A stretch of DNA of 64,000 nt, taken from positions 937,786 to 1,001,785 of the forward strand of contig JAPPCR010000006.1 in the NCBI GenBank assembly GCA_028875725.1, given 5' to 3'. The DNA is from Acidobacteriota bacterium (GTDB taxonomy: Bacteria; Acidobacteriota; Thermoanaerobaculia; Multivoradales; Multivoraceae). The notes beneath the pieces are model-generated. The model saw nothing but the letters and a program-made list of their open reading frames with translations. It had not been told where the DNA came from and did not search any database. The position numbers and the translations under genes are program-made. Within the stretch, counting starts at the first letter, position 1. Every line of letters starts with the position of its first letter. Below, one piece after another: positions 55,380-64,000 of this stretch.

Positions 55380-55485
55380 CTGGCCCGTCCGCGTCGTTGA
55401 TGGGCGGAGGCAACTGCCGCCGCCGACGGATCGGGAGTCTATTCGACCGGCCGGTCGTTCGGGGGGCCTCGATCGCGGCGGCGAC

Positions 55486-56937
55486 TCAGTCGACGAAGCG
55501 CTGGGCGATCCAGCTTCCAATCAGATCGAGAACCTCGGGCGCCATCGTCTCCTCGATCTGGGCGTACTCGTTGGGTGATCCACTGCCGGCGGTCTGGAAC
55601 AGGTGGTTCATCTCCGGAAAGCGGCGCACGGTGATGTCCCGGTTGCCGGAGCCGGCGAACGCGGTTTCCATGGCGGACTGGTTCTGATCGGCGTCTACCT
55701 GGGTGTCCTTGCCGCCGAACAGGGCGAGCGTCGGCACGGCGAGCCCTCCCAGGGCGGGCTGCGGGTCGTAGCGGATGAAGAACCGGAACCAGGGACTGAG
55801 GTTCGTTTCGACTGCGGCCGACAGGGCAGTTTCCAGGTCCTCGCCGCTGAGTTGGGCGGTCTCGGGCGAGGCCGCCATCTGCTCTTCCGCGACCTGTCGC
55901 AGAGCGGCTTCCGCCTCGGCGCGAGGCATGTCGGAGGCGATGATCTGAAGTCCCTTGTCCTGAAGGGCGGCGAGTTCCTCGATCATCTCCGCCGGGGCGC
56001 CGTCCGCCGCCGCGATTCTCCGGAGCTGCTGGCGCAGCAGGTCGCCGCCGGGCACCCCCGGTCCGGCCAGCAGGACGGCGTACGCGATCGTGCCGGGCTC
56101 GACCCGGTTGAGCGCCAGCGGGGCCACGAGACCGCCCTCGGAGATGCCGATCAAGCCGACGCGCTCCGGGTCGATCCGGTCGTGACCGCGCAGGAAACGC
56201 ACGCCGAAGAGAACGTCGTTCGCCTTGTCCCGGGATGTCGACTGCCAGGTGCTGCCGGTTGAACCGCCGATGCCGCGGTCGTCGACCCGCAGGACGGCGA
56301 TGCCGAGCCGGGTCAGGTGATCCGCGAGCACGAGGAAGGGCTTGTGGCCGGCGAGTTCGAGATCGCGGTTCAGGGCGCCGCTGCCGCTGATCAGCAGCGC
56401 GGCCGGGACCTCTTCGTCGCCCGGCGGCAGGGTGAGGGTGCCGGCGATCTTCACGTCCCGGGCTGTGTACTCGACTTCCTCGGCGTCGTACGGGAAGGGC
56501 GGCTCCGGCTCCTGCGGACGCGACGGCGCCTTGACCTCGACCGCTTCCCGCCCCAGTCTGAACGGGAGCCGGGCCGGGCCCTGGCTGAACTCTCCCGTGA
56601 TCTCGCCGGCGGCCAGCGTGCCTTCGAAGGTCGGCTCGCCGGGTACGCCTTGCATCGTGAAACGGACCGCGCCGCTGTCAGTGTCCACGCTGACGTCCGA
56701 CAGCGGCAAGCCGTCGGCGCCCTGGGCGGGGATGTCGATGGTCCCCGACCATGCGCCGTCGGTCTCCGCCAGGTCCACCATGACGACGAGCGCCTGGCCA
56801 GGAGTCTCGATCGAACCTTCCCAGTGGCCCGCGGCGTCGACGGTCTGGGCCGCGAGCGGCATCACGGTAGCCAGCACTGACGTGAGTGCGACGGGGACGG
56901 CCGTCTCTACGATCCGGCAGATTCGGACTGCGATCAT
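55486..56937 (-). CDS. Secreted alpha/beta hydrolase
   Basis: A 483-residue exported hydrolase. After a signal peptide (ALTSVLATVMPLAAQ) there is a beta-sandwich-like region (about residues 35-140, DAAGHWEGSIETPG...MVDL) and then an alpha/beta-hydrolase domain with nucleophile elbow GISEGG, acid in LFGGKDTQVD and His in EMNHLFQ. Similar architecture occurs in secreted esterase/peptidase-like proteins with a DUF3887- or lipocalin-like front part. The substrate is unknown. Confidence 0.88.
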   Translation of the reverse strand: MIAVRICRIVETAVPVALTSVLATVMPLAAQTVDAAGHWEGSIETPGQALVVMVDLAETDGAWSGTIDIPAQGADGLPLSDVSVDTDSGAVRFTMQGVPGEPTFEGTLAAGEITGEFSQGPARLPFRLGREAVEVKAPSRPQEPEPPFPYDAEEVEYTARDVKIAGTLTLPPGDEEVPAALLISGSGALNRDLELAGHKPFLVLADHLTRLGIAVLRVDDRGIGGSTGSTWQSTSRDKANDVLFGVRFLRGHDRIDPERVGLIGISEGGLVAPLALNRVEPGTIAYAVLLAGPGVPGGDLLRQQLRRIAAADGAPAEMIEELAALQDKGLQIIASDMPRAEAEAALRQVAEEQMAASPETAQLSGEDLETALSAAVETNLSPWFRFFIRYDPQPALGGLAVPTLALFGGKDTQVDADQNQSAMETAFAGSGNRDITVRRFPEMNHLFQTAGSGSPNEYAQIEETMAPEVLDLIGSWIAQRFVD

Positions 56938-57008
56938 GGGGCGCTCCTTTTCGGTTCTCGGAATCGTAGACGCGCTCGAAGCACTTCAGGTTGCAAGTCG
57001 CGTACGTG

Positions 57009-58295
57009 CTAGTGCGACTCTTCGATCCGATACAGATGCGTGCCGGTGCGGACGAGGAAGGCGCCGTCCGAGACGGCGATGGAGGCAAGGGTCGAGCCGT
57101 CGATTTCGTTGCGGGCCAGCTGCTCGAACTCGGGGCCGGGTTCGATGACCGTAGTGACCCCTTCCTCGTTCTGGAAGTAGATCCGGCCTCCGGCGAAGAC
57201 CGGTGAAGCGGAGTGGTTGCCGCCGAGCCGCTGTTGCCAGTGGATGTCGCCGGTCAAGGCGTCGATGCAGGTGGCGATGCCGGAGTCGGTCACGGTGTAG
57301 AGCTCATCGCCGACCAGAATCGGCGACACCGTCAGCGGGGCGCCGCGGCGGAGGCGCCACGCGACCTCCGAGTCCGTCACGTCCCCTTTGCCGGTCGGGC
57401 GGACCGCGAGCAGCACGGGTTCGTTGAAGCCGGTCGACAGGTAGACGAGGCCGTGGCCGTGGACCGGCCGGGAGACGTTGGAGAAGCCGCCCGGATACTC
57501 GACTTGCCAGATCTCACGGCCGGTCGCCGGCTCGTGCGCCGAGGCGCGGAAAGCGCTGACGTTGACGATCTGCGGTGTGTCCCCCACCTCGATCGCGAGC
57601 GGCGTGGAGTAGGCCTGCGAGATCGGCGAAGGCCTCACGGATCGCCAGCGCTCCTCGCCGGTCTCGGCGTCTACCGCGACCAGGAAAGCGGTGTCGTAGC
57701 CGTCGATGCTGACGATGAGCAGCCCGTCGTGGAGGATCGGCGAGCCGCCGTTTCCGTGTTGCGACGTGTAGGGAAAGCGGGTTCGCCAGAGCACTCCGTC
57801 TCTCCGCTCGCCGGCGACGGCGACTGCCGCCGTGCCCCGGGGGCCGAAGTGGACGTAAACGCGTTCGCCATCCGGATCGATGACCGGCGTGGGAGAGGCG
57901 AAGCTGTTCTTCTGGTTGAGGAGCGTCGTGTCGGGAATCGCGAACACCTCGACGTCCATCGCGGTGGCGCCGCGGGCCACGTCGTACGCGAGCAGTCGCA
58001 GCGATGTTCCGGCGTCGCGATCGGTCACCGCCGTTGTCAGCCAGGCCCGACCGCCACCGATCACCGGCGACGACCAGCCGCGGCCCGGGACCGGCACTTT
58101 CCAGGCGATATTCTTCGTCTCGCTCCAGGTCAGAGGCACCGACTCGTCCGGCGCGTGCCCCTGCCCGGTCGGTCCCCGGAACTGCGGCCAGTCACCGGCG
58201 TAAGCGGAGGCAACCGCGGACAGGGCCAGTGCCGTACCGAGCGCCGTTCGGACGCTCAGCGCAGGTTTTCCGCGAGCGCTTTGCATTCCTTCCAT
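57009..58295 (-). CDS. PQQ-like beta-propeller repeat protein, secreted
   Basis: A 428-residue exported beta-propeller. A signal peptide (TALGTALALSAVASAYAG) is followed by DWPQFRGPTGQGHAPDESVPLTW, the signature start of outer-membrane-associated PQQ-like (PQQ_2) proteins, and blades with W/GR motifs such as NIAWKVPVPGRGWSSPVI, GREIWQVEYPGG and GDIHWQQRLGG. No PQQ-dehydrogenase catalytic site is visible, so a binding or assembly role is likelier. Start choices are ATG 58295 and ATG 58286; both overlap the tag gene by 31-40 bases. Confidence 0.87.
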   Translation of the reverse strand: MEGMQSARGKPALSVRTALGTALALSAVASAYAGDWPQFRGPTGQGHAPDESVPLTWSETKNIAWKVPVPGRGWSSPVIGGGRAWLTTAVTDRDAGTSLRLLAYDVARGATAMDVEVFAIPDTTLLNQKNSFASPTPVIDPDGERVYVHFGPRGTAAVAVAGERRDGVLWRTRFPYTSQHGNGGSPILHDGLLIVSIDGYDTAFLVAVDAETGEERWRSVRPSPISQAYSTPLAIEVGDTPQIVNVSAFRASAHEPATGREIWQVEYPGGFSNVSRPVHGHGLVYLSTGFNEPVLLAVRPTGKGDVTDSEVAWRLRRGAPLTVSPILVGDELYTVTDSGIATCIDALTGDIHWQQRLGGNHSASPVFAGGRIYFQNEEGVTTVIEPGPEFEQLARNEIDGSTLASIAVSDGAFLVRTGTHLYRIEESH

Positions 58296-58846
58296 CGAAA
58301 GCACGTCGTCGTGTGGTCGTTCACCATGCCCACGGCCTGCATGAAGGCATAGCAGATCGTCGGACCAACGAAGCGGAATCCGAGCTTCTTGAGCGCCTTG
58401 CTCATCGCCTCGGAGGCCGGGGTCGCCGCGGGAACGTCCTCGAGCCGGCGCCAGGCGTTGATGACGGGCTTGCCGCCGGTGAAGTCCCACAGGAAGTCCG
58501 AGAACTGCACGCCCGATTCGCGGAGGTCCAGCCACACGCGTGCATTCGAGATCGCCGCGTTCACCTTGAGGCGGTTGCGCACGATGCCGGGATCCTGCAG
58601 GAGCGACGCGACCTTCTTCTCGTCGTAGCGCGCGACGCGCTCCGGATCGAACTCGTCGAACGCGCGCCGGTACCCTTCACGCTTCCTGAGGATCGTGTAC
58701 CAGCTCAGCCCGGCCTGGGCGCCCTCCAGCACCAGCATCTCGAAGAGCCGGCGGTCGTCGTGAAGCGGAACGCCCCACTCCTCGTCGTGGTAAGCGATGT
58801 AGAGCGGGTCGTCGTTGACCCAGTCGCAGCGTGTACGCCCCGACAC
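58256..58846 (-). CDS. tag: DNA-3-methyladenine glycosylase I
   Basis: Base-excision repair enzyme removing 3-methyladenine. The 196-residue protein shows the HhH-GPD superfamily Tag signature RCDWVNDDPLYIAYHDEEWG. The four zinc ligands match the E. coli spacing: Cys7, His20, His178 and Cys182 (NDHTTTC). FEMLVLEGAQAGLSW contains the conserved active-site Glu. The start is GTG 58846, sharing one base with the stop of the upstream VWFA gene (TAGTG). Confidence 0.95.
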   Translation of the reverse strand: MSGRTRCDWVNDDPLYIAYHDEEWGVPLHDDRRLFEMLVLEGAQAGLSWYTILRKREGYRRAFDEFDPERVARYDEKKVASLLQDPGIVRNRLKVNAAISNARVWLDLRESGVQFSDFLWDFTGGKPVINAWRRLEDVPAATPASEAMSKALKKLGFRFVGPTICYAFMQAVGMVNDHTTTCFRWKECKALAENLR

Positions 58847-61503
58847 TACGGGTAGTAACCGCGAATCGTTCGCGCCCTCGCGCCCCTCTCGTCGATCACG
58901 ACTTCGACCCGGCGGAAGGCATCGGAGGGCGCCGTGCTCGAGGACTGGTAGGCGAGGAAGTACTTCGAGCGCAGTTCAAGGCCGATCTGGTCGTACACGG
59001 CGGCGAGTTCGCTCGTGTTCTCCACGAAGAAGGCGCGGCCGCCGGTCTCCAGCGCCAGCTGTTCCAGCACCTTCTTCGGGCTCTCCTTCGCCTTCCTGGG
59101 GAGGGCCAGGCCGATCGCGTAGATGGCGGCTTCCGAGCGGCGGGCGTACTCCAGGGCGTCGTCGAGGTCGTAGCGGCTGTGTTCGTCGACGCCGTCCGAG
59201 AGCAGTAGCACGGCGCGCTGGCCGGGCAGCCCGTTCAGGTGGTACAGGGTGAAGATGAGGCTGTCGTAGAGCGCCGTGCCGCGCTCGGCGCGAAGCCCCA
59301 TCAGGCCCTTGGCGAACTCGATCCGGTCGCGGGTGAAGGGCGAAGCGAGGTGCGGCCGGTCGTTGAAGGTCACGATGGAGAGTTCGTCGCGTTCGGTGAT
59401 CACCTGCTGGAAGAAGTCGGCGGCGGCCTTGACCGACTCGGCGAGGCGTTCCTCCATCGAGGCCGAGACGTCGAGCAGGATGGTCCCCACGAGCGGCGTG
59501 TCGTCGACCCGTTCGAATCGGAGGATCTCCTGGGGCACGCCGTCTTCCAGCACCTGGAAAGCGCCCTGGCCGAGGTCGAGCAGTGGCCGGCGGTCGCGGT
59601 CGTCGACCGTTGTGTAGAGCTCGACGAAGTCGACCTGGACTTCTTCGAGGGTCGCCGGTCCGTTGATGATCGCCGTGTCCTCGACGAAGGCCGCCGGCCC
59701 TTCGGCGTCGAGCAGCTTGCCGACGATCCGGATGATCGTGAGCTCCCGTCCGCCGGGCAGTTCGATGGGGACGCTGAAGGGCTCCTCGTAGAGCGTGGCC
59801 ACCTGGTCGGCGTTGCGGAAGACCTGGAGCTCCTCCAGGCTGCGGCCCTCGGGTACGGTGACCTGCGCTCGCATGCGAAGGCTGTTGCTGTAGTCATTGC
59901 CGGGGATCGGTTCGATGATCCGGACGTCGAAGCGGTGAGGAGAACCGTTGATCAGGTAGGAGTCGCTGGCGATCTGGCTGCGTTCGACGTCGTAGGCGAT
60001 CGCGCGCAGCATCTGGCTGCGGGGAAGTTCGCCGAGCCGCACGTCGACGCTGTAGGGCGCCCGCCTGGTCGTGAACAGGTCCTTGTCGTCGAGCGTGAAG
60101 CGCACCCTGTCGACCGGGCCGGTGACCGCCGTGTCGAAGCGCAGGTAGCCGGAGACGAGTTCGCCACCCGGCGGGATGATCCGGATCGTCGGCTCGCCGG
60201 AGGCCAGCGAACGGTTCGCCTCGGCGAAGATCGGCTCCAGGTCGGCCTCCGTCCAGCCCGCGGCCGCTTCGACCCTCGGCACCTCGAGCGGTTCGGCGTG
60301 GCGCCATACCGCGTCGCCGTTCAGGTCGTCGACGCGCAGGATCAGCTTGTACTCGCCGGGGCGCAGATAGCGCTGGGCGACGAGCGGCATGGCCGGCTGC
60401 GTTTCACCGGTGGCCTCGCCGCCTTCGACCGGGAACTCGAACCGGTAGCGGAAGCTCTCGAACAGGCGGTCGGCGCCGGTGTCCGTGTCCGCCCGCAGGA
60501 CCTCCCCGATCAGCTCGAAGGCGTAGGAGCGGGCGCCGGCTAGGTCGGCGAGGGTTGCGCCTTCCGCCTCGACCTGAACCAGGGTCTGGACCACGGTCCT
60601 GCTCTCCTTGCGGCCCGGGAAGGAGACGTCGAGCGCTGCGGCCAGTTCCGGCGCGCCCGAGGGCAGGTCGGTCGAGTAGGACTCGAACGTCCGCAGCCAC
60701 TCGTCGGACGGCGCTTCGATCGGTTCCAGTTTCTCGCCGATCATCCGCTCGTAGAAGAAGCCGAGCATGCCGCCCCAGTCGTTCAGGATCTGGATGATCC
60801 GGAGCGCGTATCCGAGTTCCTCCTCCTTGCAGCCGGCGCCGAGGTCCTCCCGGCGGAGACCGCCGATGCCGGCGCCCGGCAGGTCGAGCCGGCCGCCGGG
60901 CTGGAGGGACGAGATGCTGAGTTCTTCGCTTGGGTACCACGCCCGCCAGGGGCCAACGCCGAGCCGCCGGTAGAAGATGACCGCGTACTGGTCCGGCCGC
61001 AGCCGGCGGGAGAAGATCGCGCCCATCACCTCGCTCAGGTCCTGGAAGCCGTAGAACCAGGCCTCGATGCTCGTCGCCGAGCGCCTGGGACAGATTTCCA
61101 CGTGGACACCGGGCGGTCCGTTCAGCAGGTAGTAGCGCGCCCGTTCGTCATCGGTGTTCTCGAACAACTGGCGGACCATGGACAGTCGCTCGCTCCAGTG
61201 CTCGCGGAACTCGTTGCGGGCCGTGTCGGGATAGGGGTCGCGCGCCTTCCAGAACTCGGCGATGAAGGCGTCCCGCTGGTAGTCCTGGGACAGGCAGAGG
61301 AAGGACTGGATCTCCTCGTCGCTGAGCAGCAGGGCGACTTCCTCGGTCCATTGCCGGTGGTGGGGCGGCAGGTTCTCGACCGCGGGTTGGCGGCCGTCCT
61401 GGCAGGGCGGCCGCTTCTTCCTGGCGGCCGATGCCGTGCCGCTGGCGAGGATCAGCGCGACGATTGCGATGAGGAAGGCTCGGATGAGGACGCGGCTGCG
61501 CAC
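58846..61503 (-). CDS. GWxTD-domain and VWFA-domain secreted protein
   Basis: An 885-residue exported protein. The signal peptide (FLIAIVALILASGTASA) leads into a GWxTD-type domain (QWTEEVALLLSDEEIQSFLCL, AFIAEFWKARDPYPDTARNEF), then beta-rich regions, then a VWFA domain with an intact MIDAS (TILLDVSASMEE). The VWFA part is of the Acidobacteriota kind (VVDFVELYTTVDDRDRRPLLDLGQGAFQVLEDG-like entry, here FVELYTTVDDRDRRPLL). Function is unknown; cell-envelope adhesion or assembly is plausible. It ends overlapping the tag start by one base. Confidence 0.87.
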   Translation of the reverse strand: MRSRVLIRAFLIAIVALILASGTASAARKKRPPCQDGRQPAVENLPPHHRQWTEEVALLLSDEEIQSFLCLSQDYQRDAFIAEFWKARDPYPDTARNEFREHWSERLSMVRQLFENTDDERARYYLLNGPPGVHVEICPRRSATSIEAWFYGFQDLSEVMGAIFSRRLRPDQYAVIFYRRLGVGPWRAWYPSEELSISSLQPGGRLDLPGAGIGGLRREDLGAGCKEEELGYALRIIQILNDWGGMLGFFYERMIGEKLEPIEAPSDEWLRTFESYSTDLPSGAPELAAALDVSFPGRKESRTVVQTLVQVEAEGATLADLAGARSYAFELIGEVLRADTDTGADRLFESFRYRFEFPVEGGEATGETQPAMPLVAQRYLRPGEYKLILRVDDLNGDAVWRHAEPLEVPRVEAAAGWTEADLEPIFAEANRSLASGEPTIRIIPPGGELVSGYLRFDTAVTGPVDRVRFTLDDKDLFTTRRAPYSVDVRLGELPRSQMLRAIAYDVERSQIASDSYLINGSPHRFDVRIIEPIPGNDYSNSLRMRAQVTVPEGRSLEELQVFRNADQVATLYEEPFSVPIELPGGRELTIIRIVGKLLDAEGPAAFVEDTAIINGPATLEEVQVDFVELYTTVDDRDRRPLLDLGQGAFQVLEDGVPQEILRFERVDDTPLVGTILLDVSASMEERLAESVKAAADFFQQVITERDELSIVTFNDRPHLASPFTRDRIEFAKGLMGLRAERGTALYDSLIFTLYHLNGLPGQRAVLLLSDGVDEHSRYDLDDALEYARRSEAAIYAIGLALPRKAKESPKKVLEQLALETGGRAFFVENTSELAAVYDQIGLELRSKYFLAYQSSSTAPSDAFRRVEVVIDERGARARTIRGYYP

Positions 61504-61543
61504 GCGGGACTAGAGTACACCGGACCTGAGAGAGGAGGGAGGA

Positions 61544-63121
61544 GTGACATTCGTCGACAAGAGCCCTGAACGGATCGCCGAGTTGGAGCAGGAAGTAGGT
61601 CATCTGAGGCGCCGGATCGATCAGTTGAAGGCCCGCGACGTCCACGGCTACCTGTTGTCGGACGCGGCTCAGGAGGACTGGTTCGACCTTCGTCGTATCC
61701 CGGACGTCGGTCTTTCCGCCGAGGCGGCTCGCCTGATGGTGGAGAACGCGCATTCACTCGACTTCGATCAGAGGCTGAATACGTCGTCGTACGTGAACGT
61801 GGCGCTCGATGAGGAAGAGGCTGCGATCGTGCTGATGGGAATGCAGGTGAATCTGGCTGATCAGACCGTGTATCCGCAGTCCTACAAGCTGCACGATACG
61901 ACCGTGAACGTGATCGCCGACCTGTGGAACTGCCCGAAGCCTGACGATTTCGACGACTACGGCGTATTCCCCGGCGCGGGCACCGTCGGTTCGACCGAGG
62001 CGTGCCTCCTCGCCGGTCTCGCGCTCAAGTTCCGTTGGCGTCATTGGTACGCCCGGCACAAGCGGACCACCGTCGATCGAATCCTCGGTGTACGGCCGAA
62101 TCTGGTCATCTCGACCTGTTTCCAGGCCGCATGGGAGAAGCTCTTCAAGTACATGGACATCGAACCGCGCCTGTTGGAGCCGTCAGTCGGGAGCTTCGTC
62201 CTTGACCCGGAGCGTGTTCGAGAGGCGATGGACGACCGGACGATCGGCGTCGTGTGCATCATGGGCAATCACTACGGTGGGCAGTACGACCCTGTCCACG
62301 TGGTGGACAGGGTCGTGGAGGAGGTGAACCGGGAGCGCGGTTTCCGCGTCGGCATCCACGTCGATGCCGCTTCCGGAGGCTTCGTGGCTCCGTTCCAGGA
62401 TGGCCTTCCGCCATGGGACTTCCGGCTGAAGAACGTTCTGTCGATCTCTGCAAGCGGCCACAAGTACGGGGAGTCCTGCTGCGGCACCGGCTGGGTCGTC
62501 TGGCGCGAGCGAAGCGACCTGAGCGAGCACGTGGGAATCTCAGTGACGTACCTGGGCGGCAAGGCGCATTCGTACGCCCTGAACTTCTCGCGGCCGGCGA
62601 GCGGTGTCTATGACCAGTACTACAAGCTGATCCACTTCGGCCGGGAGGGTTACGAGCGCGTCACGAAGAACATGATGGAGAACGCCAGGTTCATCCGCGA
62701 CGGGCTGAAGTCGATGACCTGCAACGGGATGCCGCGGTTCCTGCTTCTCGACGATGGCGACGAGCGTTGCCTGCCGGTGGTCAGCGCGATGTTGAATCCG
62801 GATTGCGGGTTGGACTATGACGCGACCGATCTCCAGCACGCGGTCTCCCAACATCATTGGTACGTCGGCAGCTACCCGATGGGGTACGGCCATCCGGTAA
62901 CTGGTGAGCAGTTGCCGCTGTTCCACGACGCCGACCCGGAACAGTCGATGTTCCGGGTTGTCGTCAAGAGCAATCTCACCCGCAATCTGGCCGGACATCT
63001 CCTCGAGTCCTTGGAGCACGCGCTGGAGACGCTCGACACGGTCAGCGCTTCAGGGACACGGAGCTTCGAGTGGCACAGGCTGCGCCACAAGGATCAGCGT
63101 CGCTTCACTGATCACTGCTGA
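61544..63121 (+). CDS. PLP-dependent decarboxylase, glutamate decarboxylase-like
   Basis: A 525-residue group II PLP decarboxylase. Similarity to GadA/GadB is strong: NCPKPDDFDDYGVFPGAGTVGSTEA as the substrate and PLP region, IHVDAASGGFVAPF (PLP Asp), and SASGHKYG with the Schiff-base Lys307. The N-terminus holds a coiled-coil-like segment (ELEQEVGHLRRRIDQLKA, residues 8-25) not usual in GadB. GGAGG precedes GTG 61544. Activity on glutamate is probable but unproven; no GadC antiporter lies nearby. The gene is divergent from the VWFA gene with 40 bases between starts. Confidence 0.9.
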   Translation: MTFVDKSPERIAELEQEVGHLRRRIDQLKARDVHGYLLSDAAQEDWFDLRRIPDVGLSAEAARLMVENAHSLDFDQRLNTSSYVNVALDEEEAAIVLMGMQVNLADQTVYPQSYKLHDTTVNVIADLWNCPKPDDFDDYGVFPGAGTVGSTEACLLAGLALKFRWRHWYARHKRTTVDRILGVRPNLVISTCFQAAWEKLFKYMDIEPRLLEPSVGSFVLDPERVREAMDDRTIGVVCIMGNHYGGQYDPVHVVDRVVEEVNRERGFRVGIHVDAASGGFVAPFQDGLPPWDFRLKNVLSISASGHKYGESCCGTGWVVWRERSDLSEHVGISVTYLGGKAHSYALNFSRPASGVYDQYYKLIHFGREGYERVTKNMMENARFIRDGLKSMTCNGMPRFLLLDDGDERCLPVVSAMLNPDCGLDYDATDLQHAVSQHHWYVGSYPMGYGHPVTGEQLPLFHDADPEQSMFRVVVKSNLTRNLAGHLLESLEHALETLDTVSASGTRSFEWHRLRHKDQRRFTDHC

Positions 63122-63145
63122 GGCGTCACACCGGGAGCGCGGTGC

Positions 63146-64000
63146 TCAGGGCCGGTAAGTGAAGGCCTGGCGGCCGACCGGCACGGACTCCGCGACCAGG
63201 TTGGCCCAGCGGCAGAGGATCGGCCGCGTGTCCCGCGGGTCGATGATCTCCTCGATCTCGAAGTACTCGGCCGAGCGGAACGGCGAGCGGACGCGGTTCA
63301 GGCGCTCCTTGATCCGGGCCAAGTGGGCGTCGTAGTCCTCCGCTTCGGCGAGTTCCGCCTTGTAGGCGACCTCGATGCCGCCTTCGATCGGCAGCGAGCC
63401 CCAGTCGCCTGAGGGCCAGGCGTAGCGAAAATGGTGGCTGCCCGGTTTGTGGTTGGCGCCGCCGGCGACGCCGAAGGCCTTTCGGATCACCACGCAGCAG
63501 AAGGGCGTCGTGCACTGTCCCAGCGCCGCCAGGACCTGGGAGCCGAAACGGATCGTGGCTGTGTGTTCGGATTCGCGGCCGATCAGGAAGCCCGGACAGT
63601 CCTCGAGGTGGAGCAGCGGCAGGTGGAAGGTCGATGCCAGGTCGATCAGCCGGGACAGCTTGCGGCAGGAGTCAGCGTCCCAGCCGCCGCCGTAGACGTT
63701 CACGTCCTCGGCGAAGATCGCGATCGGCCAGCCGTCCAGGCGCGCCAGACCGGTGATGATGGACCGGCCCCAGTCGCGGCCGATCTCGAAGAAGGAGCCG
63801 CGGTCCACTATCCGGCCGAGCAGTTCGCGCATCCGGTAGGTGCGCTTCGGGTCGCGCGGCACGAAGTCGAGCAGTTCCGGGTCGCGGCGCTCCGGGTCGT
63901 CGCCGCGCTCCGATTCGGGAAGCCGCGGCGGCAGTTGATCGACGTTGGTCGGCAGGTAGGAGAGGAACCGGCGGGCGCGGTCGAACGCCTCGACCTCGGT
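63146..64000 (-). CDS. Acyl-CoA carboxylase carboxyltransferase subunit, C-terminal part (cut by window edge)
   Basis: The frame is open to 64000, so the start lies outside; about 284 residues are visible. It matches the C-terminal half of propionyl-/methylcrotonyl-CoA carboxylase beta subunits and GCDB-like carboxyltransferases: SFFEIGRDWGRSIITGLARLDGWP, GFLIGRESEHTATIRFG, the CCVVIRKAFGVAGGANHKPG loop and the C-terminal ILCRWANLVAESVPVGRQAF. Residues near IEEIIDPRDTRPIL are conserved in the family. It should transfer carboxyl from biotin to an acyl-CoA. It is separate from the single-chain carboxylase at 18-22.6 kb. Confidence 0.9.
   Translation of the reverse strand, partial: TEVEAFDRARRFLSYLPTNVDQLPPRLPESERGDDPERRDPELLDFVPRDPKRTYRMRELLGRIVDRGSFFEIGRDWGRSIITGLARLDGWPIAIFAEDVNVYGGGWDADSCRKLSRLIDLASTFHLPLLHLEDCPGFLIGRESEHTATIRFGSQVLAALGQCTTPFCCVVIRKAFGVAGGANHKPGSHHFRYAWPSGDWGSLPIEGGIEVAYKAELAEAEDYDAHLARIKERLNRVRSPFRSAEYFEIEEIIDPRDTRPILCRWANLVAESVPVGRQAFTYRP

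Overview
The window looks like a chromosomal segment of a GC-rich, Gram-negative heterotroph, most likely an acidobacterium or a relative. Pointers are two VWFA proteins of the kind common in Acidobacteriota (one with an N-terminal GWxTD-type domain), a DUF1592/DUF1552 pair, a TonB-dependent receptor, many lipoprotein signals and coding density near 95 percent. The taxonomic call is inference; no rRNA, tRNA, IS element, phage gene or CRISPR array was found.

Layout. 1-4.1 kb: an unknown partial gene, a DEAD-box helicase, a membrane-anchored helical protein, a secreted Ig-like protein and a small RRM protein. 4.2-7.3 kb: lipoprotein carboxylesterase and MsrB on the minus strand; divergently, a GrdB/PrdB-like selenoprotein whose frame is crossed by UGA at 6855-6857 and followed at once by a bacterial SECIS-type hairpin. 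7.4-17.8 kb: animal-like myo-inositol oxygenase, a YfcC-type carrier, a fused Dpp/Opp-type double ATPase, a complete sugar ABC importer (binding protein, double ATPase, permease with an unusual extra domain), a shikimate dehydrogenase homologue and an unknown lipoprotein. 17.9-26.9 kb: a 1553-residue single-chain acyl-CoA carboxylase (CT-alpha, CT-beta, BC, BCCP), a purine permease, an unknown secreted protein and an ABC exporter. 26.9-34 kb: TonB-dependent receptor, GT-C glycosyltransferase-like protein, pentaheme cytochrome c and BCCT transporter.

34-39.7 kb carries a complete, tightly overlapped lysW-lysX-lysY-lysZ-lysJ-lysK operon for carrier-protein-bound lysine and/or arginine (ornithine) synthesis. 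Upstream of lysW I see a sigma70-like promoter, a possible 29-codon leader peptide and a canonical intrinsic terminator whose 5' arm can alternatively pair with the end of the leader ORF, which is the arrangement expected for transcription attenuation.

39.7-49.7 kb: rhodanese, MOSC and VWFA proteins, an alpha/beta hydrolase with a Cys nucleophile, a VOC protein, an M23 peptidase and the DUF1592/DUF1552 pair. 49.8-54.3 kb: a compact cluster of ABC-2 exporter, PfkB sugar kinase and a DegT aminotransferase resembling scyllo-inosose aminotransferases. 54.3-64 kb: metallo-hydrolase, ferredoxin, secreted hydrolase, PQQ-like beta-propeller, 3-methyladenine glycosylase, GWxTD/VWFA protein, glutamate-decarboxylase-like enzyme and the C-terminal part of an acyl-CoA carboxyltransferase cut by the window edge.

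The strongest candidates for something new are the selenoprotein with its SECIS element, the attenuator-controlled LysW operon and the unusually ordered single-chain carboxylase.
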